Shown here: one piece after another, positions 56,034-64,000 of the stretch
Layout of the letters: each line of letters starts with the position of its first letter
Position numbering within the stretch: position 1 is the first letter of the stretch
From: Sesamum alatum
Taxonomy: Eukaryota; Streptophyta; Magnoliopsida; Lamiales; Pedaliaceae
DNA: 64,000 nt
NCBI GenBank assembly: GCA_034509735.1
Contig: JACGWO010000001.1
Coordinates: 31,623,966-31,687,965, forward strand
Direction: 5' to 3'
The notes under the pieces: model-generated
Told to the model about the DNA's origin: nothing
The model's database searches: none
The model's input: the letters and a program-made list of their open reading frames with translations, nothing else
Position numbers and translations under genes: made by a program

Positions 56034-56274
56034 AATGTTCTTGCAATGATACTACACTTGAAAAAAATTAAAAAAGCGAAAAGAAATAAAAGAAAAACAA
56101 GAAGTATGAAAAAAAAAACAAAGACAAAAAAAGCCAAAAAGAGAAATGAGAAAAAAACAAGAGAAAAAAGACTCCTGGTCTGCATGAGTATAAACTGTGA
56201 ACGACTCTCCCTCTCCAAATGAATATTTTGTACCTTTGAATTACATATTGACTTTATCCTCTTGATGAGGTATA
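56034..56274 (+). other. A-rich remainder of gypsy J between H and E5
   Basis: This short stretch is dominated by AAAAAG and GAAAAA runs (56060-56168). It is probably J DNA displaced by H, but no protein motif confirms this. The lysine-rich open frame and its phenylalanine-rich mirror are compositional. Confidence 0.45.
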
Positions 56275-58301
56275 TGTTAGAATGGGTGACCAGAACGCCA
56301 ATTGGATTGGCAGTTTTGGGAACTATTCATCAATCTTTATTAATACAATATTATCTTGATGAATAGAGTAAGTATTCATCACTGACACTGTGTTTGTTGT
56401 GCTTACTACTAACGTTGAACGACGTTTCAACGTCACAACAAATGCCCACAGACCAATTAGATAACCCAGGTAGTTGGGCTGCGCATTGGATGGCGGTTAT
56501 GAAGCCAACTTCTGAGGGTTGGCCTGAAACATTCCAAGTCGAGGACCTCGAAACTGGGCATCGAGTGTCCTATTGAGACTTGCACTAAGTATTGCATTCA
56601 CTGGGTGAGTGTCGAGTTGATCGGCGGCATGAGGAATCATAGTAGTCACGTGCATATGAAGACTGTATCTTGGATCTGGCGAGAAGTGTTCATTCTATAA
56701 GATGGTCATTATAAGCCTTGTCCAGTGCAGTTGGAGTATGTAGCAAGGACGGTAGATTCCAAGATAGGATCTGTCCCCTGTCAGTACATAACGGTGATGT
56801 CTCCTATGTACTCTGAGATGGTTTAGACTCTGAAAGTCTATGGCCATATCAATTGATTAAGTAGGAAAGGGTTTCCTACGTCGATCGATAGAGTGAACGC
56901 ATCTCGGGAATGAAGCATAGTTGCCTAGTCAAGGATGGAAACCGACGCCCAATTCCATACCCTAGACTAAGGCCAGGAGACAATCGATAGTAGGACCGTA
57001 CCCGTATGGAATCAGCGCCTAAATGCTCATGCCAACATTCATCTTGTCTCTAGTGCCATGGACCGTTGCTAGACAGCCACCCATGGTGACGGGCTCCTGT
57101 TGGACACGAGCTCAAGTCTAGCTGAGGGTTAACCTAAAGGGTCACACACAAATCACCGAGGAGGTGAAGAAATTGACTTGGAGTCAATTTCAGAGGATGA
57201 TAAGTAATTGGATTACTTAAGGGATTGTCCATTGGATGGACGGGCCGATATCGTTTAATCGATAAATAGGATTTATCGATTAATATGGAAAATTGAGATG
57301 TTGGATCTTTTAATTGGATTAAAAGATCAACGGGAATTATTTAAGTGGACATTAAATTAAATTGGATTTAATTTTGGGTTCATCGTAATTGGATTACGGT
57401 AGAACCCGGTCCGTTAAATTTTGACACGAGAGGTGTGTTAATTCCATTTATGGAATAGGAATAAGTTGGACTTCTTCCCTAAATAAGCATGACAAAAATT
57501 GCCAACTTGGAGGGAGGAAAAATCAGGCATGTTGGATGCTAGATGTTAGTTGACTTGTCTCTTTTGGTAAGAGATAAATCAACTCCAATCAAGCCCTTCT
57601 CTTTTGGTATGATTTGATCATACCTTAAAAGATGATAGGCTTGATTGAAGAATTGATGATGATTGATTGGGATGTATCTAGACATCCTTGGATGAACCTA
57701 GACACATTTTAATAATCATATTAATTATGTATATATATGAGTATATACTAACACCTATGAATGATGAATTTCATTATTCATCTTTTCTAGGAAAAAGATG
57801 AACACTCTCTACCCTCTCTCTCTCTCTCGCTACTCTCTAAATCCTCTTTGTTGCTTCATTGATCTAGGATCAATTGAAGAATAAAGTAAGATCATGAAGG
57901 AACACTAATTTGATAGTGTAATCCCTTCTTCAATTTCATCCTCTAGATCTGTTCTAGCAAGAAAAATGAGATCTCTCCCGATGTGGTGTGGACGACTTTA
58001 GAGGGTCTCTACATTGGGACCTCGCGTGAACGAACGTCGGGAGGAATCAATGCATGTAGCCGATCAAAATAAAAAATCGAGAAAGGTGTTCCGCTTTATA
58101 TTTATGTTCTCAGTTTCTTCTTTATTCTACAGCCATGAACGTTTATTTATTTTATATATGTTTATATTCTGCGTTTATACACAGATAGCCCGGGAACGTT
58201 CAAGGGAACACCCCTTGTACACGATTTAAATTCTTTTATTCCGCACATTTTTATCTCCACCGCGCTTCCGCCGCGTTCCCGGGCCGATCCGCTTTCCTTA
58301 A
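56275..58301 (+). repeat. E5 5' LTR (copia)
   Basis: 2027 bp, from TGTTAGAATGGGTGACCAG to GCTTTCCTTAA, with a primer site two bases later. It resembles the 2.2-kb family but lacks part of the region after GTGTCGAGTTGATCGG (about 56615). Landmarks: CATCTTGTCTCTAGTGCC (57041-57058), GGACCGTTGCTAGACAGCC (57061-57079), CT-rich run at 57807-57830. The left five bases are GTATA; the other end of E5 is outside the readable region. Confidence 0.87.
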
Positions 58302-58303
58302 AG

Positions 58304-58315
58304 TGGTATCAGAAC
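58304..58315 (+). promoter_or_regulatory. E5 primer-binding site
   Basis: TGGTATCAGAAC, one base different from the E1 and D sites, still matching most of the initiator tRNA-Met 3' end. Confidence 0.82.
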
Positions 58316-58664
58316 CCGGATCGGTATATGTGGCTATAGATTACATGTTTTACGTGTTCAAGCATGTTCAACGTGTTTAGATCGGCTTTGAAAGCATGTG
58401 TTTATTGCTTTTAATTTTTATAATTATTTTTTGAAATTTGCATGTTTAATTATGTGATTAATCATGGATATTTGGGTGATTTTAGAAAATTGGATTTTCT
58501 GAAATCTTGGTTATTATTTCAGTTTTTTATGTGCAGAATAAAAAAAAAACAATTACAGCAGCAGCAGCAGTCGCTGCCGGTCGGCAGTAGGTGCCTGCTG
58601 CCGCGTGCAGGCAGGCCGCCCGCGCGCCCAGGCGTGTGCGTAGGGCGCATGCGCGGGCGCACGA
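58316..58664 (+). other. E5 leader with GC-rich island, cut by another LTR
   Basis: No gene. CAG repeats (58557-58570) open a GC-rich island that runs to the insertion at 58665. Its distance from the primer site (about 250 bases) matches the islands in E1 and D. Confidence 0.75.
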
Positions 58665-60265
58665 TGAAAGAAATCAGTGGATCGTCCCGGGAGATTAACG
58701 CGAATAGCGGAAGCGCGAAATAGTGCGTAATAAAATTACAAAGCATAATTAAATGGAATTTAAATCATGCATAACGTACATAAACGAATCAAAGGGGTGT
58801 GCCCTTGATTCTCCCGGGCGTTCGGTGTATCTCATGTTCAATAAAACACAACATGGAGGCCATAGAATTAGAAACGAAAAAACATAATTAAAGAACCTAC
58901 CCGGTTGTAGTTTTGTCTTCGTTCGGCTACATGCATTGTTCCCCGTTTTGCACCAAGATCTCAAGAAGAGACCCTCTAAATCATCTCACTCGCTCCACCG
59001 GAAAGCAAACAACCCTTGTGCTAGCAAGAAATTATTTGGGGAGAAGAGACATCGATACACGCTATGAATTAACGCAATCAATGTCTCTTATGTTCTTAAC
59101 TTGAATAAAATCAAGAAGAACAAAGTATAATTCTTGGAGATTAAGAAAAGGGGATGGACGAATTTGAGAGAGAGATGAGAGATGAGAGTTGTAGAGAATA
59201 GTAGGTGTAAGTGTGTGTTTTTTTAAGTATTTATAGAAGATGGAATTCCTATTCCTTCTCAAACTCTTCCAAAGAGACACACTTTGACTAGGATTTTGAC
59301 CTAGTCAAATCCTAGTCAAATTAGGCTTTGATTAAGTCTAATTAATCATGGCCCTTCATCTCATCATTCCCTAGATCAAATCTTGTCCATCCATTATTAT
59401 GGGCTTTATGGAATGGGCCTATTTAATTCTAAATTAAATATTCCCATGGACTTTATATTAAAATCCTATTTAATGTACTAAGCCCATTAATTAATTAATG
59501 GAATGGACTTTATTTAATTCCAAATTAAATAGTCCATGGACTTTATATTAAATCCTATTTAATACCAAGCCCATTAATTAATTAATTCACCCTTTTAATC
59601 TAATTAAAAGGAAAGCCCATGCTTTGTAAAATTCATAAATCTAATTTATGAACTCAAGCCCGATTATTCCAAATAATACATCGAGGCTTGTATCTCCAAG
59701 AAGTATGATTTAATTCCATTAAATTAAACCTTCTCCCGGAATTAATTCCAAATTAATTCCCTTTCATTTGGTGTAGCGGGTGTGACTCTTTAGGTTCACC
59801 TTTCAGCTAGACTTGGACCTACTTTTCGTTATTTCATAACTAAAGTAGTCCGTTACCATGGGTGGCCATCTAGCAACGGTCCATGGCACTAGAGACTAGG
59901 TGAATTTATGGTGTGAACATTTAGGCTCCGAGTTATACGCAGGTGCGGTCCTACCGACGCTCGATACGTACGGGTACGGTCCTACTGTCGCCTGTCTCCC
60001 GGCCTTTAGTCTAGGGGTCGGTTCCCATCGTTGACTAGGCAACTATGCATAATGCTCGAGATAGGTTTAACTCGACGTAGGAAATCCTTTCCCACTACAT
60101 CAAGTGCTATGGCCATAGACTTTGTGAGTCTAAACCATCTCCGAGCGCATAGGAGATCTTGCTGTCATATCCTTTGACAGGGGACAGATCCTATCTTGGA
60201 ATTCACCGTTCTTACATACTCCGACTGCACTGGACGAGGCTTATGATGACCATGTGATATAATCG
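58665..60265 (-). repeat. Inverted copia LTR (2.3-kb family), cut by a MULE
   Basis: The LTR starts TGAAAGAAATCAGTGGATCG, the reverse complement of the LTR B end, and follows that family through AGCAACGGTCCATGGCAC (59871-59888) and the stem CTGTCA/TGACAG (about 60161-60179). It stops at ATAATCGG near 60265, where LTR B continues with TCAAATTTC, so the MULE sits inside this LTR. The five bases on its left are CACGA. The remaining third of the LTR should lie beyond the MULE, outside the window. Confidence 0.87.
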
Positions 60266-60370
60266 GGGTGAAATGCAATTTGCCCCCCTGTGTTATTGGA
60301 AAAGAGCAATTTACCCCCCTGTGTAAAATAAATAAGCACTTTACCCCCCTCTGTTATTAAAAATATAGCT
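60266..60370 (+). repeat. MULE left terminal repeat, three tandem ~30-bp units
   Basis: GCAATTTGCCCCCCTGTG (60275), GCAATTTACCCCCCTGTG (60306) and GCACTTTACCCCCCTCTG (60335) are spaced 31 and 29 bp. Similar, more decayed units form the ends of the MITE at 41506-41790. Confidence 0.75.
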
Positions 60371-60902
60371 CACTGCCTACCTATTAAAATTAAGCTGTGA
60401 TAAGAACTTGAAATGTCTAAATTGCCCTCTCTTATAATGTAAGAATTCGGTCATGTTGAAAGTCAAACGGGAGTGTAAGACGCGAAGAGAGAGAGAGAGG
60501 CAAGACCCACAAACCCTAGATTGAAACCCCCAAAATCGCGAGTGAAAAACCCATACGAAACCTTAAATCTTTCCAGAAATGAGTGCGAAAACTGGTTGAA
60601 ACCCTAAATCCGAGTAGTTTCAGGGCAAACCCCCGTATATTTAGGTTGTTCGAAGACGAAAACGGACGAGAACGGACGGCGACGGTGAACTCTGTTGGAA
60701 GACGGAAACGGACGAGAATGAGATATTTATAAGTAGTATTGGTAAGTTCGTAAATTTTAGTTTGTTGATATTATGTATTTTTTTAATTTTTTGAAAGATT
60801 TTAACATTTTTTTGTTTCTTAATGCAAGTTTTGGACCTCTAAAGGTAGACTGGTTCTCTCCAACATAGTTCTCAAAAAGGCACGGTGTTTTGCAAAATGA
60901 CG

Positions 60903-61228
60903 GTACGTAGGCCTTTTTCCCACTTTATACTGTTTTTTGGAGCTTCATCTTTTTGAAATTGTTTATTAACTTCTGGGGGTGTGGTCCCAGAAATTGTTAA
61001 AAATGTATAAATGTTGGCTGGGAGTGTGGTCCCAGTTTTTTGTTGCTGTTTAATATTATGTATTATATTTTGTGGGAGTGTGGTCCCAGAATTTGTTGCT
61101 GTTTTTTTATTATTATTAAATTTGTAAACATGTTTGTGTGTTGCTGAAATTTGTGTTGGTGTGTTGCTGAAATTTGTGTTGGTATGTTGCTGAAATTTTT
61201 TTCCCATTCTTTTGTTGTTTTTTTGCAG
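60903..61228 (+). other. Probable first intron of the MULE transposase
   Basis: Donor GTACGT (60903) and acceptor TTTTTTGCAG (61228) would join ATGACG to AACTTTGAATGT in frame. The intron contains three copies of GGGxGTGTGGTCCCAG (60976, 61020 and 61074 regions) and three of GTTGCTGAAATTT (61140-61198). Without the intron the open frame from 61151 would add a hydrophobic N-terminus unlike the family. Confidence 0.5.
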
Positions 61229-63462
61229 AACTTTGAATGTCACAATGTTGAGTTTTGGTGGGGTGGTAAATTTATATTCCATCCCAATGTGAGATATGTA
61301 GGTGGTAGGAAGCATGTTTTTGAAAACATAGACTTAGACTACCTTGGGTTGGCTGAATTGGGTGGTATGTATGAACAAAGTGGTGGGAGAAATAATATTT
61401 TAAAGTTTTATTATAAAGTACCTGGGTATAATCTGGATATGGGTTTGAGGGTGATCAATGAACAATGTCCTGATTTGTGCTTTATTGATCTACAAAATGT
61501 GTATAAGGGTCTAGACAATCCAGTGATCATTTATGTTGTAGAAGAAGAAGGCAAAGCCATTCAAGCTTTAAATAGGGAGGGCAACATTTTAACCAATGAA
61601 AGTGAGGATGAAATTATACACTTATTGGAGGGTATTGACTTCAATGATATTCAGTTTGATGATGTTGGTGAAAAAGAGATGGATGGGAATGAGGGTGATG
61701 GAGAGACAGGGGTGGGTGATGATACTGGTGCAGGGGATGAGGGTGATGGAGAGACAGGGGTGGGTTGTGATATTGGTGCAGGGGTTGAGGGTGTAACTAA
61801 AAAAGTGAGTGGGAATGAGGGTGAGGGTGAGGGTGATGCTGAGACAGGGGTGGGTTGTGATACTGGTGCAGGGTTTGAGTGTGATAATGTTGCAAAAAGG
61901 AAGGGAAAAAGAAAAGTTAATGAAACAAATGTCAGTTGTGCAAATGAATCATCTTCAGAATTTGATGATTCTTCTGATGCTGACTATGTCCAACCAAATG
62001 AATCTGATGATAGTGAAACCCCTAGTCTGATATTGGAAGACATTGAAGATACAAGTGATGATGACATATTTAGAGAAAAAAATCCAAGTAAAAAAGATTT
62101 GATGAGAAAACTTCAGAAATTTATTGAAAAAGAAAGGAAACAGAGCACAAGACAGAAAATAAATGAGATTGAGGTTGAGGATGGAGAGTGGTTCAGTGAC
62201 CCAGGTGAAGAAGATTGAGACAGTAAACCCTTAAGTGATGCTGATGATGAAATGCCTACACACCCTGTGTTTAAAGAAAACCAGAATATGAAAAATGTTG
62301 AACTTGTGGTGGGGCTAAAATTTGAGAATGCTCAACAATACAGAGAAGTTTTGAGAGATTGGTGCATCAGACATGGCTTTGATATTGAATGGTTAAAAAA
62401 TGAAAATCGTAGGATCACTGTGAAATGCAAACATGATGGGTGTGATTGGAGGGTCCATGCATCACCTATCATGGGAGGTCCTACGTTTCAGATTAAATCA
62501 ATTAAGGGTCAGCATACTTGTGCCAGAACATATGATAACAGTTTGGCAAAAACTTCTTATCTGGCAAAAAGAATGGAGAATGCAATTAGAGACAATCCTA
62601 ATATCCCAATTCAGCAGTTGAAGAACACAATTCTCAGAAAATGCAATGTTGATGTGAGTAGGTTCAAGGTGTTAAGGGCAAAAAAATCTGCATTAGATGC
62701 AATCAGGGGGCAGACTCAAAACAATATGAGTGGCTATGGGATTATTGTGAAACTGTCAGGAAGCATAATCCTGGCAGTAAATTGATCTTAAAAAAAGTTG
62801 ATGGATCTGATCCACCTGTGTTTGAAAAATTGTACTACAGTTTGTTTGCTATGAAGTCTGCTTTTATGTCTGGGTGTAGGTCAATAATTGGCCTTGATGG
62901 ATGCTTTCTGAAGACATGTTTTAAGGGTCAAATGTTGGTTGCTGTTGGGCGGATGGAAATGATAACATGATACCAATTGCTCTTGCAATTGTACCTGTTG
63001 AAAATAGGGAAACATGGACATGGTTTCTGAATGAATTGTTAGATGATATTGGACAAATATGTAGTGAATTTGAATACCAAAACATGTTCATGTGGTATGT
63101 TTCAACTCAATGCATACCCTTGTGCACATGCATGTGCGGCCATTAATTCTGGGAGGCTTGTGATTGAGGATAATGTGGATGACTGCTACAAAAAACACAC
63201 ATACTTGAGGGTATATTCAGAGATGATACATGCGGTACCCGGGGTAAAAGATTACATCCACACCCCTTATCAACCATTAAGACCCCCACAATTAAAGGTC
63301 AAAAGAGGCAGGCCCAAGAAGCTAAGGAGGAAAGGCCCGGATGAGATTCAGAACACATCAACAAGAAGGGGCTTGACACATACCTGCAGCAATTGTCTTG
63401 AAGTGGGGCACAACAAACATACATGCAATAAGCCAACCCATCCGAAATCCAAGTTCTACAAG

Positions 63463-63849
63463 GTACACTATAAGTTAAATTATTTCATTTGTTACCTTTT
63501 TTTCTTTCTGTTGAAACTCACTTGACTAGTTTTGGTTAATAACAGGGGCCTCAAAATCAAGAAGAAGTGCCCACTCAATATTCTCAAGCTCCTGCACAGT
63601 CTCAGGAACCTACAAGTCAAGAATTTCCTGCACAGGTATAAATTATAAATTTTTCACTATATCATATATTCTCATATTAATAACCTTGTCTATTATATCT
63701 TAGGAGCAACCACAAAGGAATCAGGAAGAGCCAACACCTGCAGTTCAAACACACTCTTCAGTCAGCCAAAGGGTAAAACATAGGTGATTCAATATTTTTT
63801 TGCAAAACTGAAACAATTTGTGTAACAATTTCATATTTATGTATTGCAG
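63463..63849 (+). other. Three phase-0 introns in the MULE transposase 3' region
   Basis: Introns at 63463-63545, 63636-63703 and 63773-63849 each have GT...AG ends. The exons between them (63546-63635, 90 bases; 63704-63772, 69 bases) are multiples of three and open, encoding Gln/Pro/Ser-rich tails (PQNQEEVPTQYSQAPAQSQ, EQPQRNQEEPTPAVQTHSS). The last exon from 63850 (EQVGYQGRRNSALMGERRTS) is open to the window end. Confidence 0.72.
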
Positions 63850-64000
63850 GAACAAGTGGGATATCAAGGAAGAAGAAACTCAGCTTTGATGGGAGAAAGA
63901 AGAACAAGTGGGATATCTGGAACTCCAGCTGAATCAACCTCTGTGAACCCACATCCTCCAAGTGTTCGTAGAAGTTACACCAAACGGCCAACAATTACTC

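Larger units (their letters stand above)
60266..64000 (+). mobile_element. Mutator-like transposon (MULE), right end outside the window
   Basis: The element begins GGGTGAAATGCAATTTGCC inside a copia LTR and contains a transposase gene with MuDR-type N-terminal, zinc-finger and MULE catalytic domains, a SWIM finger and a C-terminal exon series. The left terminal repeat is built of repeated GCAATTTACCCCCCTGTG units. The right repeat and target duplication are not visible. The transposase is defective, so this copy could move only with outside help. Confidence 0.85.
60897..64000 (+). pseudogene. MULE transposase (MURA-like), defective, 3' end not in window
   Basis: A likely start is ATGACG at 60897 followed by a GTACGT donor; the acceptor TTTTTTGCAG ends at 61228, and the frame continues open from 61229. 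Order: a PB1-like N-terminal domain (VRYVGGRKHVFENIDLDYLG, YYKVPGYNLDMGLR), an acidic repeat region, an in-frame TGA at 62216-62218, the MuDR zinc-finger region (VKCKHDGCDWRVHAS, GQHTC), a frameshift at the G run near 62705, and the MULE domain with first catalytic Asp (IIGLDGCFLKTCFKGQ). A one-base loss near 62953 follows, then an internal deletion near 63050 that removes the second Asp and Glu. The SWIM finger (TCSCGMFQLNAYPCAHACA), an AT-hook (KRGRPKKLRR) and a knuckle (CSNCLEVGHNKHTC) remain. Confidence 0.85.

Noticed and set aside
55947..56222. 91-codon lysine-rich frame and its mirror
   Set aside because: It crosses from the H LTR into A-rich flank DNA, so it cannot be an old gene.
61596..62030. 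Methionine/valine-rich frames beside the MULE coding region
   Set aside because: Frame-shifted shadows of the acidic repeat in the transposase.
1..64000. CRISPR arrays, bacterial operons, prophage or integron signals
   Set aside because: No regularly spaced short repeats or bacterial gene organisation; all large features fit plant transposable elements.

Overview
This window is transposable-element-rich nuclear DNA of a flowering plant. The evidence is the element mix: Ty1-copia elements with primer sites matching the 3' end of initiator tRNA-Met, plant Ty3-gypsy elements including an Athila-like one, L1-type LINE fragments, and a Mutator-like (MULE) transposon with a plant-style SWIM-finger transposase. 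I see no convincing host gene, no tRNA or rRNA gene and no CRISPR array. I cannot name the species from sequence alone. Coding remnants are mostly broken by stops, frameshifts and deletions.

Layout. 1-4036: decayed copia element E0 (leader, gag, protease, integrase). 4037-4449: unassigned. 4450 to about 39540: one old copia element, E1 (+), that was hit many times. Its 5' LTR is split by copia element E2 (-, 6530-19497, target duplication CGATT). E2 is itself split by two solo LTRs (9777-12101, duplication CGTAT; 13447-15438, CATTT/CATCT). E1 protease/integrase DNA is split by another solo LTR (22583-29703), which is split by copia element D (24350-29434). After an integrase fragment E1 is replaced by an LTR-like piece and an inverted LINE 5' end (30169-32745). 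Its 3' LTR is split by element G (33456-38619), which carries a duplicated piece of E1 LTR.

39541-40598: LINE 3' end with poly(A). 40599-43612: AT-rich DNA with two MITEs (41506-41790 and 41892-42330) and a 218-bp tandem duplication. 43613-44077: LINE RNase H remnant (-). 44078-50341: Ty3-gypsy element J, whose protease is split by a solo copia LTR (46838-49053, duplication TTCTG). 50342-56033: two-LTR Athila-like element H lacking most of pol. 56275-58664: copia LTR, primer site and leader of E5. 58665-60265: inverted copia LTR, cut by a MULE that starts at 60266 and runs off the window.

The copia LTRs fall into three families: about 2.2 kb (E1, E2, the solos at 22583 and 46838, and probably E5), about 1.9-2.0 kb (D, G, the solo at 13447) and about 2.3 kb (9777 and 58665). 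All share the start TGTTAGAATAGGTGACC and an internal core. The most interesting signals are structural: a stem conserved across LTR families with changing loops, a palindrome in H kept by paired changes between its two LTRs, variable GC-rich islands at a fixed place in copia leaders, a paired palindromic leader motif, and a TIR repeat shared by the MULE and a MITE. I did not find a new protein-based system.
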